Assembly (NCBI GenBank): GCA_031275255.1
Contig: JAISPA010000154.1
Location: forward strand, 1 to 5,719
Direction of reading: 5' to 3'
DNA from: Acidaminococcales bacterium
GTDB lineage: Bacteria; Bacillota; Negativicutes; Acidaminococcales; JAISLQ01
Length of the DNA stretch: 5,719 bases
Below are positions 1 through 4,299 of this stretch, in pieces. A program made the translations under genes and the position numbers. Each line of letters starts with the position of its first letter. The first letter of the stretch is position 1. The notes under the pieces were generated by a model. It saw only the letters and a list, made by a program, of their open reading frames with translations. It was not told the DNA's origin and made no database searches.

Positions 1-47
1 CGCTTGCGTTCGGACGGCGTAAGTGCCACAACGTATTTTTTGTTCAT
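1..47 (-). CDS. IS630-family transposase, N-terminal fragment (runs off left edge)
   Basis: Only the first 15 codons are visible, reading leftwards from an ATG at 45-47: MNKKYVVALTPSERK, then the frame leaves the window. The pattern (lysine-rich start, KYVVxLT, then an ER-rich helix start) is what I know from the N-terminus of IS630-family transposases, just before their helix-turn-helix domain. A purine-rich ribosome site (AAAGGGGTG on the minus strand, 54-62) sits at a normal distance, and a good promoter lies upstream at 83-111, so the start looks real. The catalytic DDE part would be outside the window. If this is IS630, the right end of the element should lie between about 112 and 140, next to a TA dinucleotide (candidates 114-115 and 117-118), but I cannot define the terminal repeat without the other end. 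Fifteen residues are little evidence; another short DNA-binding protein is possible. Confidence 0.5.
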   Translation of the reverse strand, partial: MNKKYVVALTPSERK

Positions 48-82
48 CTGCTGCACCCCTTTCCTTGTTCACGATTGAGTAC

Positions 83-111
83 AGCATAACGATAATATAT
101 AACTTTGTCAA
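83..111 (-). promoter_or_regulatory. Sigma-70 promoter of the leftmost gene
   Basis: On the minus strand a perfect -35 TTGACA (106-111) is followed after 17 nt by TATGCT (83-88). It points at the ATG at 45-47. The spacer is AT-rich and contains further TATA-like hexamers. Strength and position fit the promoter of the presumed transposase. Confidence 0.65.
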
Positions 112-161
112 TGTACTAGGCGCAAAACACAGACGAACCCGGGCATGATGCTTGGTCATCC

Positions 162-190
162 TTGACATTCAAAGGTTCGGCGAGTATTTA
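162..190 (+). promoter_or_regulatory. Candidate promoter for the acetyltransferase gene
   Basis: TTGACA at 162-167 is a perfect -35 box. After 17 nt comes TATTTA (185-190), a weak -10 match. It lies about 80 nt before the start of the acetyltransferase gene and is the only decent plus-strand promoter I see there. A 6-bp inverted repeat (CGAACC at 134-139, GGTTCG at 174-179) straddles the -35 box and could be an operator, but it is short enough to be chance. Confidence 0.4.
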
Positions 191-229
191 AAGCAAAGCA
201 ATATAGCAAATAAGCCGCAAAGATGCCAC

Positions 230-251
230 GATTTTAGCCGGGGAACAGTAT
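230..251 (-). repeat. Dispersed repeat, copy A (core only)
   Basis: This 22-bp stretch is the exact reverse complement of 1090-1111, the start of repeat copy B, and is close to 2801-2822 in copy C. Read on the minus strand, the similarity to copy B continues weakly beyond the core (TGG, then TTTGCG displaced by 2 nt, then TTGC), so this is a decayed or shorter copy. It ends only a few bases before the ribosome-binding site of the acetyltransferase gene. Confidence 0.8.
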
Positions 252-272
252 TAAACAGGAGCCTTGAAAATC

Positions 273-977
273 ATGGGTAACTTTTCATCCTTTGAGGAGC
301 TTTTTGCCACTAAACCAAGTCTCTCCGGCGAGTCAAGCCCGCCCATTCGAGGACAAGTCATCCCTGGGTCCGGCGCGGACGCGGCTGACCCTTGCGGGCA
401 AGCTATGCTTGCCCGCAAGGGGGCGAGCCTGCGGCAGGAGCCGGCTCTTCCGCTGCATGAAGTCTCGTTCCATGAAACATCCCGCCTTTGGCTGACACCG
501 CTTAAAAAAGGCGATTTTTCCGCTCTCTCCGGCTTGTGGCGGGAACTTTACGGCCAAAGCGCAGGCGAAGGACGGCGGATGTTCAAATTCAGCCAAAAAA
601 ACCAGGCGTCATGTAAAATGGCGCTCTGGCTGCTCCGTTTAAAAGCTGCCAATGCGCTTATCGGCGCCTGCGAATTTAACCGGATAGATATAAACGCCGG
701 CCAGGCGTACATCGGCTGTGCGTTGAAAAAATCCTTTCAAAATCAGGGATATATGTACGAGGCCCTTCGCGCCGTAATAGGATATAGCTTTGCGCATGGC
801 GGATTTGCCGCCCTGTACGCGGACATCGCCAAAGACAACCGCCCGTCTCTTTCGTTGTTCGCAAAACTTGGCTTTACGCCGGCCGGGCGGGATGATTCGT
901 CCTGGCGGCCAAACGGCGCCCTGCGTTTTTGCTTGTCCCGTGAAAGGGCGACGAGCCATGCCGGTTGTTTCACGTAA
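273..977 (+). CDS. GNAT-family N-acetyltransferase (RimJ/RimL-like)
   Basis: Probably transfers an acetyl group from acetyl-CoA to an amine; the substrate is unknown. Residues are numbered from an in-frame TTG at 264, so the ATG chosen here is residue 4. The GNAT fold runs from about residue 71 (ETSRLWLTPLKKGDF) to 225. The acetyl-CoA pyrophosphate loop is QNQGYM at 159-164, a variant of Q/RxxGxG/A, preceded by the strand AYIGCALKK. NRPSLSLFAKLGF (192-204) is the usual C-terminal motif with conserved Asn and Ser. I chose the ATG at 273 because AGGAG at 257-261 is 11 nt from it but only 2 nt from the TTG. The first 70 residues are rich in Pro, Gly and Ser, match nothing in the family and include a palindrome-encoded stretch (residues 42-53). 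The gene stands alone, converging on rpmA, with a terminator just downstream. Confidence 0.8.
   Translation: MGNFSSFEELFATKPSLSGESSPPIRGQVIPGSGADAADPCGQAMLARKGASLRQEPALPLHEVSFHETSRLWLTPLKKGDFSALSGLWRELYGQSAGEGRRMFKFSQKNQASCKMALWLLRLKAANALIGACEFNRIDINAGQAYIGCALKKSFQNQGYMYEALRAVIGYSFAHGGFAALYADIAKDNRPSLSLFAKLGFTPAGRDDSSWRPNGALRFCLSRERATSHAGCFT
389..421. repeat. Perfect palindrome inside the acetyltransferase gene
   Basis: Two perfect 15-bp arms (389-403 CCCTTGCGGGCAAGC and 407-421) are separated only by TAT. It lies in the non-conserved N-terminal part of the acetyltransferase gene and keeps the reading frame. An ATG (405-407) in the acetyltransferase frame sits in the loop. The GC-rich GGGCAAGC core resembles the intergenic stem-loops near 1176-1248 and 2671-2752, so this may be a repeat element that landed in frame. 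Confidence 0.85.
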
Positions 978-1001
978 AGATTCGAAAGATAAGGGCAACG
1001 G

Positions 1002-1049
1002 AAAAAGGCGGGGACTTTCTACGCTAGCGTAGAAAGTCCCCGCCTTTTT
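1002..1049. terminator. Bidirectional Rho-independent terminator, 48-nt perfect palindrome
   Basis: The two 24-nt halves are exact reverse complements, centred between 1025 and 1026 (ACGCT/AGCGT). The stem has a GGCGGGGAC block flanked by A5 on the left and T6 on the right, so a U-tract follows the hairpin on either strand. It sits 24 nt after the acetyltransferase stop codon. It is also the first canonical terminator met by transcripts leaving rpmA, about 270 nt past its stop. It therefore separates two converging units. Confidence 0.92.
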
Positions 1050-1089
1050 TGCCGCAATAAACTTTGTATTTATTTTATACTGCTACATT

Positions 1090-1164
1090 ATACTGTTCCC
1101 CGGCTAAAATCATGGATAGGATTTGCGAGATGACTTGCCGCCCTGCGCGGCGCCAAACGCAGGC
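1090..1164 (+). repeat. Dispersed 75-bp repeat, copy B
   Basis: This stretch aligns without gaps to 2801-2875 (copy C), 62 of 75 positions identical by my count. Its first 22 bp are the exact inverted match of copy A at 230-251. Shared blocks are GTTCCCCGG, TAAAA, ATTTGCGAGATG, TGCCGC and AAACGCAGGC, and both copies keep a CTGCG/CGCAG pairing near the end. Both strands stay open in one frame in B and C, but the differences between copies show no clear codon-position bias, so I treat it as a nucleotide repeat and not a gene. Confidence 0.85.
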
Positions 1165-1175
1165 AATATCCGTAG

Positions 1176-1248
1176 GGGCGAGGCTTGTGCAATCCAAGGA
1201 CGGATAAATGCCGGACACGCCACGGACGGCTGGTGTCCGGCCTCGCCC
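1176..1248. repeat. Nested stem-loop repeat element
   Basis: The outer arms GGGCGAGGC (1176-1184) and GCCTCGCCC (1240-1248) pair perfectly over 9 bp. Inside, CCGGACAC (1211-1218) pairs with GTGTCCGG (1233-1240), sharing one base with the outer stem. GGACGG occurs twice (1198-1203, 1224-1229). There is no U-tract, so it is not a simple terminator. It directly follows repeat copy B and lies in the 3' region of the rpmA transcript. The GGGGCGAGGCTTG start looks like a common bacterial intergenic palindrome into which extra sequence has been inserted. Confidence 0.75.
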
Positions 1249-1321
1249 GCATGGCTGTATCAAAACTTTGAAACGCGCAGCTTCTTGCTTTTTAATAATG
1301 TGATTTTTGCTCAGGTAAGTA

Positions 1322-1609
1322 TTACGACTGTTCTACCGCGTGAACGCTGATCTGCCGGTCAAAGCGCCCGCGGCGCTCAATCGCGACTCTGCCTGATATT
1401 TTCGCGAACAGGGTATGGTCACGGCCGATCCCGACATTGTTTCCGGGATAAAACTGGGTGCCGCGCTGGCGCACAAGTATACTGCCGGCGGTAACTATCT
1501 GGCCGGCGTGCCTTTTCACGCCCAGGCGTTTGGATTGGCTGTCGCGCCCGTTGCGCGAGCTGCTGACCCCTTTTTTATGCGCAAACAGTTGCAGATTAAA
1601 TTTAAACAT
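1322..1609 (-). CDS. rpmA: 50S ribosomal protein L27, with Prp-cleaved N-terminal extension
   Basis: L27 sits at the peptidyl-transferase side of the large subunit. The 95-residue protein has the family signature [20 protein letters not shown] at residues 11-30, then [21 protein letters not shown]. The first nine residues, MFKFNLQLF, followed by A10, are the Firmicutes-type extension removed by Prp between F9 and A10, leaving AHKKG as in mature L27 of other bacteria. The start is the ATG at 1607-1609: GGAGGTGA (minus strand, 1615-1622) is a strong ribosome site at ideal spacing. A GTG three codons upstream (1616-1618) lies inside that site and cannot be the start. The ribosome site overlaps the prp stop codon. 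No obvious terminator follows directly, and obgE, the usual next gene, is not here; repeats and an opposing gene follow. Confidence 0.96.
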   Translation of the reverse strand: MFKFNLQLFAHKKGVSSSRNGRDSQSKRLGVKRHAGQIVTAGSILVRQRGTQFYPGNNVGIGRDHTLFAKISGRVAIERRGRFDRQISVHAVEQS

Positions 1610-1614
1610 GGCTT

Positions 1615-1938
1615 TCACCTCCGATATTCCGCCAGTTCCAGGCTGTTCCTATATGTTCCGGCTATTTCCGTCAATCCCAAAAGCATCGTTTCCAAAATGG
1701 CGTCTGTTTTGTCGTTCGGGGCGTCTTTTAAGGTGAAGAACAACAAGGCCGGCTGCTGACTGACCTCGTAGTCAAGCCGGATTCCGGCATATCGGCCCAA
1801 CCCTAAAAGCGCCGTTTCCGTAAGCGCGGACACAGCCGCGCAAACAATATCCTGGCCTTTTTCGCCCGCCCCAGCGTGGCCGGTAACTTCACAGGCCACA
1901 ATCCGGCCGCCGTTACGCCAGATTTTGACTTTTATCAT
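1615..1938 (-). CDS. prp: Prp, cysteine protease that trims ribosomal protein L27
   Basis: Also known as the YsxB family. Prp removes the short N-terminal extension of L27, a step shown to be essential in Staphylococcus aureus. The 107-residue protein shows the family core GHAG at 20-23 and DIVCAAVS at 30-37; by homology H21 and C33 are the catalytic His and Cys. Length is normal. Its ATG (1936-1938) overlaps the rplU stop as TGATG, and I see no ribosome site before it, so translation is probably coupled to rplU. Its TGA stop (1615-1617) lies in the ribosome site of rpmA, which links the protease and its substrate closely. The position between rplU and rpmA is the classic one. Confidence 0.95.
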   Translation of the reverse strand: MIKVKIWRNGGRIVACEVTGHAGAGEKGQDIVCAAVSALTETALLGLGRYAGIRLDYEVSQQPALLFFTLKDAPNDKTDAILETMLLGLTEIAGTYRNSLELAEYRR

Positions 1939-2249
1939 CAGGCGTCAATTTTTTCGATTTCGACTTTGGTAAAAGGTTGCCGGTGTCCTTGGCGGCGGCG
2001 ATAATTGGATTTTGCCTTATATTTGAAAACAAGTATTTTTTCGCCTTTGCCCTGTTCAAGCACCTTTGCTTTGACACTTGCGCCTTCCAGCAAAGGCCGG
2101 CCGATCTTTACCTGTGAATCGTCGGCACAGACAAGCACTTGGTCGAAGATGACCGTTTCGCCCTCGGCGGCTTCCAGTTTTTCCACCGAAATAGCGTCGC
2201 CTTCGCTGACTTTGTATTGTTTGCCGCCTGTTTTGATGATTGCGTACAT
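1938..2249 (-). CDS. rplU: 50S ribosomal protein L21
   Basis: L21 binds 23S rRNA in the large subunit. The 103 residues are a normal length. The start [18 protein letters not shown] and the basic C-terminal block [20 protein letters not shown] (about 77-96) are diagnostic. The ATG at 2247-2249 is preceded by a full AAGGAGGTG ribosome site (2260-2268), with slightly long spacing of about 12 nt. It is the first gene of the rplU-prp-rpmA operon, overlaps prp by one base, and has its own strong promoter (2449-2477) and a structured leader. Confidence 0.97.
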   Translation of the reverse strand: MYAIIKTGGKQYKVSEGDAISVEKLEAAEGETVIFDQVLVCADDSQVKIGRPLLEGASVKAKVLEQGKGEKILVFKYKAKSNYRRRQGHRQPFTKVEIEKIDA

Positions 2250-2250
2250 T

Positions 2251-2268
2251 AGGTGTTCACACCTCCTT
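2251..2268 (-). promoter_or_regulatory. rplU ribosome-binding site embedded in a small inverted repeat
   Basis: On the minus strand AAGGAGGTG (2260-2268) is an almost full-length anti-16S match. The sequence AGGTGTGAACACCT (2251-2264) is a 6-bp inverted repeat that begins inside this site and ends right before the start codon. A hairpin here would hide part of the site, a plausible last step of leader-based control of L21 synthesis. The pairing is visible; the regulatory role is inference. Confidence 0.55.
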
Positions 2269-2442
2269 CAAACATAAACTCGCCGGATACGGTACCGCTC
2301 AAGGCGGGTTTGGAAGAGTATCCGCAGTAAAGGCCGCAGATACACGATTATGACCTCTCCGCGCGGTTAGGCGATACGACCGTACGGCTGCGCATCGTCC
2401 AAAAAAACCGGGGATGAAATTAATCATCCAATAGGCCTACGC
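2269..2442 (-). ncRNA. Structured 5' leader of rplU, candidate ribosomal L21 leader
   Basis: About 190 nt lie between the predicted transcription start (about 2442) and the rplU ATG, which is long for a simple operon. On the minus strand CGATGCG (2391-2397) can pair with CGTATCG (2372-2378). CGGATAC (2318-2324) pairs with GTATCCG (2284-2290) around an inner 4-bp stem (2304-2307 with 2295-2298). A known family, the L21 leader, occupies this same place before L21-Prp-L27 in low-GC Gram-positive bacteria and is thought to give autoregulation. The position fits; I could not compare it with the family consensus. Confidence 0.55.
2401..2429 (-). terminator. Possible early attenuator in the rplU leader
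   Basis: On the minus strand GGATGA (2424-2429) and TCATCC (2412-2417) can pair with a 6-nt loop. This is followed by CCGG and then seven U residues (2401-2407). The shape is terminator-like and close to the predicted transcription start, but the stem is short and separated from the U-tract, so real termination is doubtful. Confidence 0.3.
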
Positions 2443-2448
2443 CAAGAT

Positions 2449-2477
2449 AATATATCATTTATTGACCTTTTTGTCAA
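2449..2477 (-). promoter_or_regulatory. Strong sigma-70 promoter of rplU-prp-rpmA
   Basis: On the minus strand TTGACA (2472-2477) is followed after exactly 17 nt by TATATT (2449-2454), five of six consensus bases. This is the strength expected for a ribosomal protein operon. Transcription would start near 2442, giving the long leader described separately. Confidence 0.85.
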
Positions 2478-2507
2478 ATATACGGGTTTTCCGGTTTTAC
2501 AAGTTCG

Positions 2508-2577
2508 TGTCAAGTTAATGCCGGGGTTTTTACAAGGACAGTTTGAAGAAACCGACATTAACTTGACAAGGACAGTT
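2508..2577. repeat. Inverted-repeat unit with internal direct repeat, possible IS or MITE remnant
   Basis: TGTCAAGTTAATG (2508-2520) and CATTAACTTGACA (2556-2568) are perfect 13-bp inverted repeats. The pairing continues after one mismatch (CGG at 2522-2524 with CCG at 2552-2554). ACAAGGACAGTT occurs twice, at 2532-2543 and 2566-2577, exactly 34 bp apart. Paired ends starting with TG and close subterminal repeats look like two transposon ends brought together, as after deletion of the interior or in a tiny MITE. I cannot name a family and see no target-site duplication. It lies just upstream of the rplU -35 box. Confidence 0.7.
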
Positions 2578-2670
2578 ATTCATCCGCCGCTCTATCCTCT
2601 TGATACCGTTGTCATTGTACTTACCTATGTCCGCGCCCTTGGGAACGAACATCAATATCAGGGTTATCAA

Positions 2671-2752
2671 ACACGGGAGGGGCAAGCCCCTCCCCTACAT
2701 CTATTGTACGCCTGTCGCGCCCCAACTGTGGGGCGATCTCCCTTGCCCGTGT
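2671..2752. repeat. Second nested stem-loop repeat element
   Basis: The outer arms ACACGGG (2671-2677) and CCCGTGT (2746-2752) pair over 7 bp. Inside are two hairpins: GGGAGGGGC (2675-2683) with GCCCCTCCC (2686-2694), nearly loopless, and CGCCCCA (2718-2724) with TGGGGCG (2729-2735) around ACTG. The two left stems share bases, so they are alternatives. The layout, an outer GC-rich stem with inner hairpins beside a 75-bp repeat copy, matches the element at 1176-1248. No coding sense is apparent. Confidence 0.75.
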
Positions 2753-2800
2753 ACTTTACTTTGTACAACGCCTCTATTTGGTATCGCTCTTTTTCGCTTA

Positions 2801-2875
2801 ATACGGTTCCCCGGTTAAAAGCATGAATAAAATTTGCGAGATGGGCTGCCGCACTGCGAGACGCAAAACGCAGGC
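2801..2875 (+). repeat. Dispersed 75-bp repeat, copy C
   Basis: Gap-free match to copy B (1090-1164), with 13 differences. It lies in the gap between the end of the response regulator gene and the second nested stem-loop. A 51-codon frame starts in it (ATG at 2823, beginning MNKICEMGCRTARR) and runs antisense into the regulator gene. The equivalent frame in copy B (MDRICEMTCRPARR) stops sooner. There is no ribosome site and no third-position bias, so I do not call it a gene. Confidence 0.85.
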
Positions 2876-2917
2876 GGTTATGGCGGCGTGTGCGGCATGT
2901 ATTTTGACAAACCTGCC

Positions 2918-2931
2918 GCCGGGGACCCGGC
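2918..2931. terminator. Weak hairpin after the response regulator gene
   Basis: GCCGGG (2918-2923) and CCCGGC (2926-2931) form a 6-bp GC stem with a 2-nt loop, 19 nt beyond the regulator stop codon. For minus-strand transcripts no proper U-tract follows (only GGTTTG). In the plus direction a T-run follows at 2937-2941 after a gap. It may help end transcription, but it is not a canonical terminator for the two-component operon. Confidence 0.25.
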
Positions 2932-2950
2932 AATTGTTTTTCAAGCATCT

Positions 2951-4273
2951 TCATTTTTTGTTTTTCACAATACCGTAGCGCTGCATTTTGTTGCGCAGGG
3001 TCGTTCTGGTAACGGCAAGCTCGTCGGCCGCCCTGGAAATATTATAGTTATACTTTTCCAGGCAATCGACGATGACCTTTCTCTCGTTATTCTCCAGCGT
3101 CCAGGATATCGGCTCGTCGCTTCTGTTGTTGATTATTTCGTCAGGCAGGTCTGTAACGTCGATATAATTTTTGGGTGAAAGAAGGATGATTCTTTCTATT
3201 GTATTTTTCAATTCGCGTACATTGCCCAGCCATTCGTAGTTGACAAGCAATTGCATGGCATCGTCCCGGATGCCCATTATGGGAGATTTAATACGTTCTT
3301 TGTAAAAACTGATAAAATAATCAACAAGTAAAGGTATGTCCTCCCGCCTCTCCCGCAAGGGCGGTAAATATATTGGTATGATATTCAATCGGAAAAACAG
3401 ATCCATACGGAAATGGCCTTTGGCAATTTCCGCCTGTAAGTCTTTATTTGTTGCGGCAATAATCAAAGCGTCAAAATCAAGTTCCTGGATTCCGCCTACC
3501 CGCCGGTATTTTTTGTTTTCCAGCACCCGCAGCAGTTTGGCTTGCAGTTCCAGATCCATATCGCCTATTTCGTCCAAAAACAGCAAACCTTTATTGGCTT
3601 TGTCCAAAAGGCCTGCCTTTGGATTGCGCGCTTCGGTGAAAGCACCTTTTTCATAGCCAAAAAGTTCGCTTTCCTGAAGTGTTTTAGGTATGGCGGCGCA
3701 GTTTAGCACGACAAATTCTTTGTCGCCCTGAAAACTTTGTTTGATAAAATTGGCGATAACTTCTTTTCCCGTACCGCTTTTGCCTTGAATGAGGATGTTT
3801 GTGTTGTGCCGGCTTTGCACGATACGCGCAATGGTTTCCTTGATAAGATGCACCTGCTTGCTGCTGCCGATAAAAAGATTTTCTTCAAGGGTGCTGATGG
3901 AAGCGCGTTTCTCAATGAAACCAAGTACGTTTTCAATGGACGCGGATACTTCTTTGATGGAAAAAGGTTTGGTGAAATAGTCATAAGCGCCCATTTTCAT
4001 AGCTTTGACGGCAAGTTTTACTTCGTTCATAAAAGTAATCATGATGACAAGGGTGTTGATTTTGGATTCGTTGATTTTCGTCAGCACGTCCAGGCCGCTG
4101 ATGCCGGGGAGGCGGATATCGACAATGGCAAGGTCAATATGGTCGTTGCGCAGGATTTCCATGCCCTTTTCTCCCGATTCGGCTGTCAATACCTGCACGT
4201 TTTTCAATTTTAACAGTTGTATTTTCAAAGAATGCCTTATGCTTATTTCATCGTCAATTATCAATATTTTCAT
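2951..4273 (-). CDS. NtrC-family response regulator, sigma-54-dependent activator with GAFTEA motif
   Basis: A cytoplasmic transcription activator that, when phosphorylated, should oligomerise and remodel sigma-54 RNA polymerase. The 440 residues show three domains. The receiver (1-118) has D7/D8, phosphoacceptor D52, T80 and K102. The AAA+ domain (about 133-365) has Walker A GKSGTGKE (164-171), Walker B LLFLDEI (230-236), arginine-finger region FRMDLFFR (288-295) and WLGNVREL (348-355). A Fis-type helix-turn-helix (about 411-435) has NISRAADELAVTRTTLRNKM. The sigma-54-contact loop reads GAFTEA (210-215), with Glu at position 214 where Gly is usual; variants at this place exist in the family. 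The ATG at 4271-4273 has a modest GAAGG ribosome site. It follows the sensor kinase gene by 26 nt, so kinase and regulator are one operon. Target genes are not visible. Confidence 0.93.
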   Translation of the reverse strand: MKILIIDDEISIRHSLKIQLLKLKNVQVLTAESGEKGMEILRNDHIDLAIVDIRLPGISGLDVLTKINESKINTLVIMITFMNEVKLAVKAMKMGAYDYFTKPFSIKEVSASIENVLGFIEKRASISTLEENLFIGSSKQVHLIKETIARIVQSRHNTNILIQGKSGTGKEVIANFIKQSFQGDKEFVVLNCAAIPKTLQESELFGYEKGAFTEARNPKAGLLDKANKGLLFLDEIGDMDLELQAKLLRVLENKKYRRVGGIQELDFDALIIAATNKDLQAEIAKGHFRMDLFFRLNIIPIYLPPLRERREDIPLLVDYFISFYKERIKSPIMGIRDDAMQLLVNYEWLGNVRELKNTIERIILLSPKNYIDVTDLPDEIINNRSDEPISWTLENNERKVIVDCLEKYNYNISRAADELAVTRTTLRNKMQRYGIVKNKK

Positions 4274-4299
4274 TTTTATCTACCTTCTTCATCGCCGGA

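Noticed and set aside
134..179. tRNA-like GGTTCG with CGAACC arms
   Set aside because: No acceptor stem, anticodon arm or D-arm can be drawn around it.
1113..1126. Sigma-54-like -24/-12 pattern TGGATAGGATTTGC in repeat copy B
   Set aside because: Only 9 nt separate the GG and GC where 10 are needed, and copy C (TGAATAAAATTTGC) loses the GG.
1616..1618. GTG as start of L27
   Set aside because: It is part of the ribosome-binding site itself; the ATG at 1607-1609 is correctly spaced and gives the family N-terminus.
2518..2826. Plus-strand open frame of about 100 codons
   Set aside because: It is made of repeat and stem-loop sequence, has no ribosome site and no recognisable protein features.
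2823..2978. Small plus-strand gene starting MNKICEMGC, with a similar frame in repeat copy B
   Set aside because: No ribosome site, antisense to the regulator end, the two copies diverge and stop at different places, and differences show no third-position bias.
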